Shown here piece after piece: positions 8,739 to 15,966 of a DNA stretch of 64,000 bases. The DNA is from Hyalangium gracile (lineage in GTDB: Bacteria; Myxococcota; Myxococcia; Myxococcales; Myxococcaceae). The DNA lies in contig NZ_JAHXBG010000012.1 in NCBI RefSeq assembly GCF_020103725.1, positions 1-64,000 on the forward strand, read 5' to 3'. Position 1 is the first letter of the stretch, and every line of letters starts with the position of its first letter. A model generated the notes under the pieces. That model was not told where the DNA came from and searched no databases. It worked only from the letters and a program-made list of their open reading frames with translations. Made by a program: the position numbers and the translations under genes.

Positions 8739-9266
8739 TCACGGTGAAGGCTGGGCATCCAGCCAGCGGAGGGCATCCTCGTAGGAGAAGGCCCTTCCCA
8801 GAGCGCGGAGTGCCCTCCACTCCTCTCCCTTGTCCTCGACAGCGATGACCGCATTGGCATCGCGCTCGACAGCAAGGGCCATCCACCAGTCCGTGGTCAT
8901 GGGGACGCGTGAGGCCGGGAGCGTCGTGCCCTCCGGGAGCTTCGCCTTGACGCTGGAGAGCTTGGCGGCCTTCCAGAGCTCGCTCGTGAGGAAGCGCTGG
9001 TTCAGCATCTCGGCCCATGTCTCGGCGGTGGTGCGATCGAGCCGCGCTTCGACGACCTCGATCCCATTCTGGGCGAGGAAGGTGTCGATGAGCTGCTGCG
9101 AGAATTGCGTGCCCGTCTTCTCACGCACCTGGCGGCAGATCTCCAGGTGGACCTGCGCGGGCACGACGACCCGGATCCCCTTGGGGCCAGCTCGCTTGAC
9201 GAGCTCGCGAATGTCCGCCGGGCTCCGAGCCACGTTGCTGTCGAGCCAGAGGGTCGGACTACTCAT
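8739..9266 (-). CDS. PIN-like nuclease, second gene of an ATPase-nuclease pair
   Basis: A 175-residue protein with the layout of a PIN domain: Asp9 in 'LWLDSN', Glu42 in 'VHLEICRQV', Asp126 in 'MTTDWWMALAV' and Glu144/Asp145 in 'IAVEDKGEEW'. These four acidic positions match the metal-binding set of PIN ribonucleases, which commonly act as toxins. The fold call is by pattern only; a diverged PIN-like (DUF) family is possible. The start ATG overlaps the end of the ATPase gene by 8 bp, so the pair is co-translated and probably works together. Base composition looks less GC-rich than the neighbours. No small antitoxin gene is adjacent, so the ATPase itself may control the nuclease. Confidence 0.65.
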   Translation of the reverse strand: MSSPTLWLDSNVARSPADIRELVKRAGPKGIRVVVPAQVHLEICRQVREKTGTQFSQQLIDTFLAQNGIEVVEARLDRTTAETWAEMLNQRFLTSELWKAAKLSSVKAKLPEGTTLPASRVPMTTDWWMALAVERDANAVIAVEDKGEEWRALRALGRAFSYEDALRWLDAQPSP

Positions 9267-10581
9267 CGCCCTTCTTCGCCTCCGGATCCGCCAGGAGGGC
9301 AGTGAGCTGGTCCTCGGGCCAGGCCTCCCAGGCGCGCTGTCCCTTGAGGAACCAGAGATGCCCACCGTTGGCGAGGTTCAAGTCGCCCCGCATGACGGCG
9401 GGGAGCTGGGTGTAGCCGTCACGCGTCACCCACTGCGCCTCGGCTCCCTGACCCTTTGCCCGCTCCTCCAGGTCACGTCGGTTCGTGTCGTCAGTGACAG
9501 GAGCGCGTGTGACCACGGTCTCCCCAGCGGCGCCCCGAGAGAAGCGGATGACGCTCGGCCCATCATCGAAGGTGGGAACGTGGCTCTCGATGATGACCTG
9601 ATCTCGAAGCCCTGCGTTGATCTGCTCGCGTAGCAGCTCCTTGAAGAGGCCTTGGTTGGTGCTATCGAGGCTGAGTTCCGGTTCTTCGATCGCCAGGATG
9701 CTGGACTTGAGCAGTACGGTGGCGGCGCAGAGCCGCACCAACTGTTGCTCGCCCGAGCTGAGCTCTCTCAGGGCCAGAACGGATCTTCCCCGCTCCTCGA
9801 AGGTCAGCTCCGCGGCACCGTTGGCGGTGAGCCGATCCACCGATACCTCCCGGCCACGGAGGGTCACGAACCGCTGCATGATCTGGGTGAAGGTGCGCCA
9901 GCGATCCCGCTCCTGGGGAGAGAAGGAGGTCCTCAACCGGAAGAGCGCTTCCGCGAGCCGGACATCAAAGCCTTCCGCCGTCCTTTCATGGCCTGGACGC
10001 ACCGAGCCACGACGGTGAGAGTCCAACCCCAGGTATGGAGCGCTGCCCGGACCGAAGGGGGTCTCGATCCAGGTCAGAAGCCGATCTCTTCTATCAGCCG
10101 GCTGCAGCATCATGGAGAAATCCGGGGGGGAATCCCCTTCTCGCTTGATGCCAAACGCTGCGTGCAGGCGGACTTGGTTGCCTGCGGGAGTGAACCTTAC
10201 GAGCAGCACTCCTAGCCGTTCATCCGCGAAGTGTGCCTCAAGATCGGTGGGGCCTTCGGCACCAGCAGGGCGATCCCTGAAGGCCAATCCCCACTCTTCA
10301 GCGCCCCCGGAGTGCCAGGCGAGCGTCAGATCGCGCCCCGACTTGGCCTCTTCTTGGCTCAGGTACTTCACTAGGGAGTCGAAGAACAGATCCAGCGCAG
10401 CCAAAGCATTGGATTTGCCTGTGCCGTTGTCCCCGTGAAACGTCGCGATCGCGTCCGGTTCTGCTGTGCCACCACGGAAAGGGATCACCGTCCGCGTGGT
10501 GAAGGTGCGGAAGTTGGTGATCGCGAACTGCTCGAGACGAAGCGAGGGACCTGTGCGTGCAATGGTCGGAGTGATCGACAC
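9259..10581 (-). CDS. AAA/ABC-type (RecF/OLD-like) ATPase, first gene of an ATPase-nuclease pair
   Basis: The 440-residue protein has an SMC/RecF-type nucleotide-binding core: Walker A 'GDNGTGKSNALAAL' near residue 50, ABC signature 'LSSGEQQLVRL', Walker B 'ILAIEEPELSLD' with the catalytic glutamate, and an 'ESHVPTF' H-loop. The N-terminus 'LRLEQFAITNFRTF' is typical of the AAA_15/AAA_21 group found in OLD nucleases, PARIS AriA and retron effectors. No TOPRIM domain follows; the partner is the PIN-like protein encoded 8 bp inside its 3' end. I infer a phage- or DNA-sensing ATPase that licenses the nuclease. GTG is the only well-placed start; its ribosome site is weak. Confidence 0.8.
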   Translation of the reverse strand: MSITPTIARTGPSLRLEQFAITNFRTFTTRTVIPFRGGTAEPDAIATFHGDNGTGKSNALAALDLFFDSLVKYLSQEEAKSGRDLTLAWHSGGAEEWGLAFRDRPAGAEGPTDLEAHFADERLGVLLVRFTPAGNQVRLHAAFGIKREGDSPPDFSMMLQPADRRDRLLTWIETPFGPGSAPYLGLDSHRRGSVRPGHERTAEGFDVRLAEALFRLRTSFSPQERDRWRTFTQIMQRFVTLRGREVSVDRLTANGAAELTFEERGRSVLALRELSSGEQQLVRLCAATVLLKSSILAIEEPELSLDSTNQGLFKELLREQINAGLRDQVIIESHVPTFDDGPSVIRFSRGAAGETVVTRAPVTDDTNRRDLEERAKGQGAEAQWVTRDGYTQLPAVMRGDLNLANGGHLWFLKGQRAWEAWPEDQLTALLADPEAKKGDE

Positions 10582-10612
10582 GTCGAGAGCATAGGCACGC
10601 TCCCATGGCTCG

Positions 10613-10625
10613 TCACGATTCGTGA
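10613..10625. promoter_or_regulatory. 13-bp perfect palindrome upstream of the ATPase-nuclease pair
   Basis: TCACGATTCGTGA is a perfect inverted repeat about 30 bp before the ATPase start. The flanks extend it imperfectly (GCTCG to the left, CGAGC to the right). It could be an operator for the divergent promoters or a leader hairpin. Confidence 0.35.
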
Positions 10626-10706
10626 TGGCGAGCAGGAAGCCCGTAGAGCGGTTGTTTTCATGCGTAAACTCCTGAAGTCACAGGGGTTCTTCTTTTCGTG
10701 TACCCG

Positions 10707-10733
10707 TGTCACGCCTGCGCGCGCTGACTCGTC
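10707..10733 (+). promoter_or_regulatory. Predicted ECF41-type promoter
   Basis: TGTCACG (10707-10713) and CGTC (10730-10733) are separated by exactly 16 bases. The published ECF41 consensus is TGTCACA-N16-CGTC, so one base differs. The site is 29 bp upstream of the oxidoreductase start, in the operon that encodes an ECF41 sigma factor, which predicts autoregulation. Confidence 0.75.
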
Positions 10734-10762
10734 TCCCGGGCGAAAAACAAGGAGAGAGCATC

Positions 10763-11932
10763 ATGCGCGTCGTCATCCTGGGGGGCGGTTATGCAGGGCT
10801 CAGCTGTGCACTTCGGCTCGCGCGTCGCACGCGCGGGCAGGTCGCGGTCACCCTGGTGAGTGCCAGCCCGTGGTTCGTGGATCGCATCCGGCTGCACCAG
10901 CAGGCAGCCGGGCAGCAGCTGGTGCAGCGGGAGCTCGCCGAGCTGGTGGCGGGCACGGGCGTCACCCTGAAGATTGGTCGCGTCACGCGCATCGAGCCCA
11001 GAGGCCAGGTGCTCCTGGGCGACGAGCGGCTGCCGTTCGATCAGCTCGTGGTGGCGCTCGGCTCGCAGGTGGACCGGGACGGCGTGCCCGGCGTTCGTGA
11101 GCACGCCTTCACGCTGGACGCGGCCTCCTCCGCGGAGCTGGCCGCGCGCCTGCCGTCCATCGCGGCGCGGGGCGGCCACCTGGTCGTCATCGGCGGAGGG
11201 CTCACCGGCATCGAGGGCTCGACCGAGCTGGCCGAGGCGTACCCAGGCCTCCGCGTGACGCTGCTCTCCTCGGGAGACGTGGGCGCGGACCTCTCGGAGG
11301 CCGGGCGCAACCACCTGCACGGAGCCCTGCGCCGGCTCGGCATCACCGCCGCGCAGGGGCAGGTGCGGCGGCTCCACTCAGGCTCCGTGGAGTTCGCGGA
11401 CCGCACCGTGCCGTTCGATGCCTGCCTGTGGGCCGGCGGCTTCGTCGCTCCGGAGGTGGTGCGCCAGTCCGGGCTGCCCGTGAACGCTCGAGGGCAGCTC
11501 CTGGTGGATCCGTCCCTGCGTGTCCTCGGACACGAGAACATCCACGGAGTCGGTGATGCGGCAACGCCCGTCGATCCGCCTTCCGCCATGCTCATGGGCT
11601 GCAAGACCGCCATCCCCATGGGCATTCATGTGGCCGAGAACCTCGCGCGGCTCGCCCGAGGCCAGGACGTACTGCCCTTCGACTACCTGGACGCGGCCTT
11701 CTGCATCAGCCTGGGTCGCCGGGATGGGCTCGTTCAGCCCTACCGGAAGGACCGCTCGCCCACGCCCTGGGTGATGTCGGGGCGCCCGGGCGCCTGGGTC
11801 AAGGAGGCGATCTGCCGCATCGTCATCGGCACCCTCCAGATCGAGCGGATGGGCCTGCGCCTCTACGCCTGGCGAAAGACGGGCCGGAAGCTCTCGCCTG
11901 TCGCCTCCGAGCAGAGGACACTGGCGGCATGA
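10763..11932 (+). CDS. FAD/NAD(P)-dependent oxidoreductase (NDH-2-like), partner of an ECF41 sigma factor
   Basis: A pyridine nucleotide-disulfide oxidoreductase-type flavoprotein of 389 residues. The N-terminus 'MRVVILGGGYAGLSCALRL' is the FAD-binding dinucleotide fold; a second fold, 'GGHLVVIGGGLTGIEGSTEL', binds NAD(P)H; 'NIHGVGDAA' is the conserved C-terminal FAD motif. Its domain order resembles type II NADH dehydrogenases and AIF-like proteins. The C-terminus lacks an obvious membrane helix but is basic and hydrophobic. ATG at 10763 follows GGAGAG. The ECF41 gene overlaps by 4 bp, and ECF41 genes are characteristically paired with an oxidoreductase, epimerase or carboxymuconolactone decarboxylase-like gene, presumably the regulated target. 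Confidence 0.85.
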   Translation: MRVVILGGGYAGLSCALRLARRTRGQVAVTLVSASPWFVDRIRLHQQAAGQQLVQRELAELVAGTGVTLKIGRVTRIEPRGQVLLGDERLPFDQLVVALGSQVDRDGVPGVREHAFTLDAASSAELAARLPSIAARGGHLVVIGGGLTGIEGSTELAEAYPGLRVTLLSSGDVGADLSEAGRNHLHGALRRLGITAAQGQVRRLHSGSVEFADRTVPFDACLWAGGFVAPEVVRQSGLPVNARGQLLVDPSLRVLGHENIHGVGDAATPVDPPSAMLMGCKTAIPMGIHVAENLARLARGQDVLPFDYLDAAFCISLGRRDGLVQPYRKDRSPTPWVMSGRPGAWVKEAICRIVIGTLQIERMGLRLYAWRKTGRKLSPVASEQRTLAA

Positions 11933-12774
11933 CGGACGGAGCCCTGCAATCGTTCGAGGCCCACCGGCCCTCGATGTTCGCCATCGCCTACCGGATGCTC
12001 GGCTCGGCCGCCGAGGCCGAGGACATCGTCCAGGAGGCCTGGCTGCGCTGGCAGGCCACGGACCGCGAAGGGGTGCGCTCGGAGGGGGCGTTCCTCTCCA
12101 CCGTGGTGACGCGGCTGTGCCTGGATCGCCTCAAGAGCGCTCGGGCCACTCGCGAGGAGTACGTCGGGCCGTGGCTCCCCGAGCCCGTGCGCACCGACAC
12201 GACGGTGGATCCCGAGTCGATCTCCCTCGCGTTCCTGGTGCTGCTCGAGAGCCTGTCGCCCGTCGAGCGCGCCGTGTACCTGCTGCACGAAGTCTTCGGC
12301 TACAGCCACGCCGAGGTGGCCGAGATGGTCGGCAAGGAGGAGGCCGCCTGCCGCCAGAGCCTGCACCGCGCCCGAGAGCACATCCGGTCGCGGCGCCCCC
12401 GCTTCGCTCCCTCCAAGGAGTCCCATGAGCGGCTGGTGACGGGCTTCATGTCGGCCTGCCTCAGCGGCGACCTCGAGGGCCTCAAGAGCCTGCTCGCCCA
12501 TGACGTGACGAGCTGGGCCGATGGCGGAGGCAAGGTCCGGGGCGCGGCCTCCAACGCCGTCCGGGGTGCCGATGCCGTGGCGCGCCTGTTCCTGGGAGTC
12601 ATGAAGAAGGCGCCCGCGGGCCTGGTGCCCGAATTGGCCGAGGTGAATGGCTGGCCCGCGCTGGTGATTCGGCTGAACGGCGCGGTCTTCGATGTCATCT
12701 CCTTCGAGACGGACGGCGAGCGCATCCACGCCATCCGCTCGGTCCTCAATCCGGACAAGCTTGCCCGGATGTGA
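11929..12774 (+). CDS. ECF41-family RNA polymerase sigma factor with SnoaL-like C-terminal domain
   Basis: The 281-residue protein has sigma region 2 ('FAIAYRMLGSAAEAEDIVQE') and region 4 ('LSPVERAVYLLHEVFGYSHA'), then a C-terminal SnoaL-like extension of about 110 residues. Three ECF41 hallmarks are visible: WLPEP in the linker between regions 2 and 4, DGGGK in the extension and NPDKL near the end. In this family the extension acts as a built-in regulator in place of a separate anti-sigma factor. The gene overlaps the upstream oxidoreductase by 4 bp, and the operon carries a matching promoter, so it probably transcribes itself. The inducing signal is unknown for most ECF41 factors. Confidence 0.93.
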   Translation: MTDGALQSFEAHRPSMFAIAYRMLGSAAEAEDIVQEAWLRWQATDREGVRSEGAFLSTVVTRLCLDRLKSARATREEYVGPWLPEPVRTDTTVDPESISLAFLVLLESLSPVERAVYLLHEVFGYSHAEVAEMVGKEEAACRQSLHRAREHIRSRRPRFAPSKESHERLVTGFMSACLSGDLEGLKSLLAHDVTSWADGGGKVRGAASNAVRGADAVARLFLGVMKKAPAGLVPELAEVNGWPALVIRLNGAVFDVISFETDGERIHAIRSVLNPDKLARM

Positions 12775-12794
12775 GCCTTTTTCTGGGATAGGAG

Positions 12795-13323
12795 GTGACG
12801 AGCCCGCGCATCGCCTTCACGGTGCCCAGCGGCGTCACGAGCGATCACGACGAGCCGGGCTGGTCCCACACCCAGAGCGGCACGACGTGCACGTCTCGCG
12901 GACCTCGGCGCTGACCGTGGCCAACAACACCACCACCCGCGCGGACTTCAAGAGCTGCCAGGATCGCATCGTCGACCAGCGCTACTACACGCCGTCGATC
13001 AACCTCGCGAAGCGGTGGGGCCTGACCAAGGCGCTCTCGAAGGCCGCGCTCTTCGACGCGTACATCAACCACGGAGAGAGCGGCATCGTCGCGCTCATCT
13101 CGGCCACGAACTCCGCGCTCGGCAACAGCGCGCAGGTGGCGCCCGCCGTCGGCTACAACTGCCTCACCGAGAGCTCCTGGCTGCGGAGGTTCCTCGAGAA
13201 GCGCCGCGACGTGCTCAAGAACGACTCGACGTGGGTGGAGTCCGTCGATCGCGTCGCCCGTGCGCAAGATCAACCCGGATGGGACGTGGAGCACGCCGGC
13301 CTCCTATCCGTTCTCGTGTAACT
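12795..13323 (+). pseudogene. Remnant of a chitosanase-like (GH46/GH80-type) gene
   Basis: The frame from about 12885 to 13260 reads 'CQDRIVDQRYYTPSINLAKR', 'ALFDAYINHGESGIVALI' and 'FLEKRRDVLKNDSTWVESV'. These resemble the C-terminal half of GH46 chitosanases, in which a 'QDRVVDE' helix and 'DARKAAM' helix occupy the same places. The N-terminal half with the catalytic Glu and Asp is missing, and no good start exists in this frame. After 13260 a plausible ending ('INPDGTWSTPASYPFSC') reads in another frame, so a frameshift is likely. A GTG with a strong GGAGG at 12791-12797 opens a third frame that stops after about 40 codons. I treat the stretch as decayed; the family call is tentative. Confidence 0.45.
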
Positions 13324-13407
13324 GGGCCCGGAGGTCCGGTGGCTCGAGCGGACGGCTCCTGTTCGGCGCGGGGCAGCTCTCGCCGAACAGGAGCGCATGG
13401 CCCGGCG

Positions 13408-15075
13408 CTACTGCACTCTGAGCAGCGCGCTGGAGGTCGTCGCGCTGGAGTACGGCACGGTGAGCGTGAACCACACGCGCTCCGGAGCGGTGACCCCCGG
13501 CGCGGCGTGCGTGGTGAGCCGCAGCACGTAGTCGTTGCCCGCGGTGAGCAGCCCCGCCGGCAGACGCACGCTGCGCTCACCCGGGCCCGTGTAGACGCGG
13601 GCGACGGTCTGGGTGCCGCTGAACTCGGCGTTGTAGCGAGAGATCAGCAGCGTGTAGCCCACGACAGTGCCCGTCGAGGGCGCCTCCCACGTCACCAGCG
13701 GCGTGGCCGAGGAGAGGATCCGGGGCGTCGTCGCCGCCACCCCGTCCACCTGGAAGTCTCGCGGCAGCGAGATGCGGGGGCGCACCGGCGTCGTGGCCAG
13801 AGTGCTCGCCGCCTCGGTCGTGACGAAGCTCTCCGTCACGCGCAGGGTGATGCTGCCATCATGGTTGGTGACGTTGTAGCCGTAGGTGTTGGTGAACTGG
13901 ACCATCGGCTCCCAGCTGGCGGGGTAGGGGTTGCCGTAGGACAGCTCCTTCACCAGCGGCGTCTGCGCCTCGTTGGTCCGGGGCAGGAACTGGAGCATCA
14001 TGTTGACGGAGTAGTCGATCCACCCGTCCTGGGCCGTCTTGTACGCGGGGAAGACGTCGACGCGCCCGCTGGTGAAGCTCGAGGTCGCGGAGGCGCTGCG
14101 CAGCGCGCTGAACTCATCGCGGCGCCAGTCGAAGCGCAGCGTCTGCTGCGGCGCCGGCTGCAGGGCGGCCTGGACGGAGAACGTCCCACCGTCATAGGCG
14201 AAGGGGTTCAGGTGCGCCGCGCGCACGAGCGAGTCGTAGCCGCGGGGCGAGCCACCATCCAGCTCGACACCCGCGTCGCGAGTGACGGTCTGGACCACCC
14301 AGGCGCTGTCGCCCGCGGCGGCGTTGAACTGGGGCACGTTGCCATAGTCCGACAGGTACTCGGCCTCGGTCGTCGCCACCGTGGTCTGTCCTTCCTTCAG
14401 CCCCTGAGGAAGCATCAAGTGGCCGCTCTCCTCGACGTCCAGCGAGTGGAAGCTCAGCTCGGAGAAGTAGGGGAAGAACGGGTCCGTGGTCGACGCGAGC
14501 CCCGTGAGGTCGAGGCTGGCGGGGGTCGGAGACTGGAAGAACACGTCTCCCCGGTAGGCCCGGCCGTACCGCCGGCCGCTGATGTCCAGCGAGCGCTGGG
14601 AGAAGAGCAGGTACTGGGTGTTGGAGTTCTTCACCAGGTAGGTGCCCGGCGGAACATCGAAGCGGACGCGGCCCGGCTCCAGCACGGTCCCCGTGATGGG
14701 CGTCCCACCGTCGTGGAGGTACAGCATGGCGGGCGAGGAGGCGAAGTTCCGCGGCCGAGGCTCGACGCCGTTGCGGGTGTAGAAGGTGTCCACGGACCGG
14801 AGGACGATCGACGTGGCGGGATCGATGCTCGCGTCGGGAGTGCCGGAATCCGGGCTGCCGCCGTCCGGGCTGCCCGAGTCGGGAGTGCCTGAATCCGGAG
14901 TGCCCCCGTCCGTGCCTCCGTCACCTTCGTTGATGGGCGGATCGCAAGCCTCGGGCTGCTCGTCGCACTTGCTCTCATCGTCGTCGGGGCAGCCGAGGAC
15001 GCCGACGGAGAGTGCCGCGGCGAGGAGCCAGGCAAAGGGTGAGGACAGACGGCGCGGGTGTGGTGTGTAAGGCAT
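13408..15075 (-). CDS. Lipoprotein with PDSG-repeat linker and C-terminal fibronectin III-like domain
   Basis: The 555-residue protein has a lipoprotein signal (WLLAAALSVGVLGC, cysteine at about residue 29). Next comes an acidic, Cys-containing stretch and a low-complexity linker of repeated PDSG/PDGG units (about residues 55-80). The large middle region is beta-rich and has no motif I recognise. The last 100 residues ('LVTWEAPSTGTVVGYTLLIS' onward) look like a fibronectin type III or related beta-sandwich. Myxobacterial genomes hold many such surface lipoproteins of unknown role. It lies upstream, on the same strand, of the chitosanase remnant and downstream of the LamG-like gene. Confidence 0.8.
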   Translation of the reverse strand: MPYTPHPRRLSSPFAWLLAAALSVGVLGCPDDDESKCDEQPEACDPPINEGDGGTDGGTPDSGTPDSGSPDGGSPDSGTPDASIDPATSIVLRSVDTFYTRNGVEPRPRNFASSPAMLYLHDGGTPITGTVLEPGRVRFDVPPGTYLVKNSNTQYLLFSQRSLDISGRRYGRAYRGDVFFQSPTPASLDLTGLASTTDPFFPYFSELSFHSLDVEESGHLMLPQGLKEGQTTVATTEAEYLSDYGNVPQFNAAAGDSAWVVQTVTRDAGVELDGGSPRGYDSLVRAAHLNPFAYDGGTFSVQAALQPAPQQTLRFDWRRDEFSALRSASATSSFTSGRVDVFPAYKTAQDGWIDYSVNMMLQFLPRTNEAQTPLVKELSYGNPYPASWEPMVQFTNTYGYNVTNHDGSITLRVTESFVTTEAASTLATTPVRPRISLPRDFQVDGVAATTPRILSSATPLVTWEAPSTGTVVGYTLLISRYNAEFSGTQTVARVYTGPGERSVRLPAGLLTAGNDYVLRLTTHAAPGVTAPERVWFTLTVPYSSATTSSALLRVQ

Positions 15076-15165
15076 GAAGACGTATCCCTCTTGTGGAACG
15101 GGGCGCGGAGGATAGTCATGTTGGGCGTAAAGCCCAGTTGCTGCGGGTGTGGGCCCGGGTGCTCG

Positions 15166-15786
15166 CTACGGTGTCGTCAGGCGGATGTTCACGTCGTCGA
15201 ACCAGCCCGCGCCGATGCCCGTCCACACGGTCTCCGCCCACACGTCGCCGATGCTGATGGACTCGGGCAGGAACGTGTAGGCGCCGTTGAAGGCGAGCTG
15301 CCCGTCGATGGAGAGGGTGAGCGAGCCGCCGCTCCAGACGAAGCGGAACTCATGCCAGCCCAGTGAGCGGGCAATGGTCGTGGTGCTGTACGTCGTCCCG
15401 ACGCGGCGGCTGTAGTGGCACGTGGCGTTGTTGGTGATGACGCCGAGCATCGCGGTGGACGCCCCTCCGGAGCCCGTCTGGATGAAGGCCACCTGGCTCT
15501 TGGGGACGTTGTTCGAGCATCCGCCCATGTCGTCGTAGAACCAGAGGGAGACTTCGCCGTCGGCGACGCCCGTGAAGAAGGTGTTGACGGCGCCGCGCTT
15601 GCGCGGGTCCCCGGCCGGGTCGGACTTGAGGCTGGTGGAGCCGATGTGCGCGCGCTCGTTGGTGTACTCCATGCGGCCCACGGTCTCGTAGCCATCCGCG
15701 ACGGAGACGGTTCCCGCCAGCGCGGAGCCGGAGACCAGGGCCGTGGCGGCGAAGACGGCGAGGGCCGTGCGCGGAGTGGCGTTCAT
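15166..15786 (-). CDS. Secreted concanavalin/LamG-like beta-sandwich protein
   Basis: The 206-residue product starts MNATPRTALAVFAATALVSG and is cleaved probably after SALA. The mature protein resembles a jelly-roll carbohydrate-binding or lyase-type domain: 'VSLWFYDDMGG', 'GWHEFRFVWSGGSLTLSIDG' and the end 'GIGAGWFDDVNIRL', where the last strand 'W(F/Y)DDV' is typical of LamG/concanavalin-like folds. No catalytic residues can be named. The ATG at 15786 has a GAGGA ribosome site; longer in-frame extensions upstream lack one. A role in binding extracellular polysaccharide is inference. Confidence 0.75.
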   Translation of the reverse strand: MNATPRTALAVFAATALVSGSALAGTVSVADGYETVGRMEYTNERAHIGSTSLKSDPAGDPRKRGAVNTFFTGVADGEVSLWFYDDMGGCSNNVPKSQVAFIQTGSGGASTAMLGVITNNATCHYSRRVGTTYSTTTIARSLGWHEFRFVWSGGSLTLSIDGQLAFNGAYTFLPESISIGDVWAETVWTGIGAGWFDDVNIRLTTP

Positions 15787-15966
15787 GTCGTTTCCTCGCG
15801 CCCTGAACGTCCCGTGGGGGGAGCACGGAGGGCTGGATGGGGCCGTACGCTGGGAGGAGCACCTGCTCGGAGTGCGTAAATTACCGGTCTTGCGGGGAAA
15901 GTCGAGTGCCCCCCCTTCCCGCGCCACGGGCCTCGCGCTCGATAGGCAACACACCCGCCGCTTCGC

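Noticed and set aside
8739-10581. PARIS or OLD/Gabija defence system
   Set aside because: The ATPase resembles those, but no TOPRIM, DUF4435 or UvrD-like partner is present; the partner looks PIN-like.
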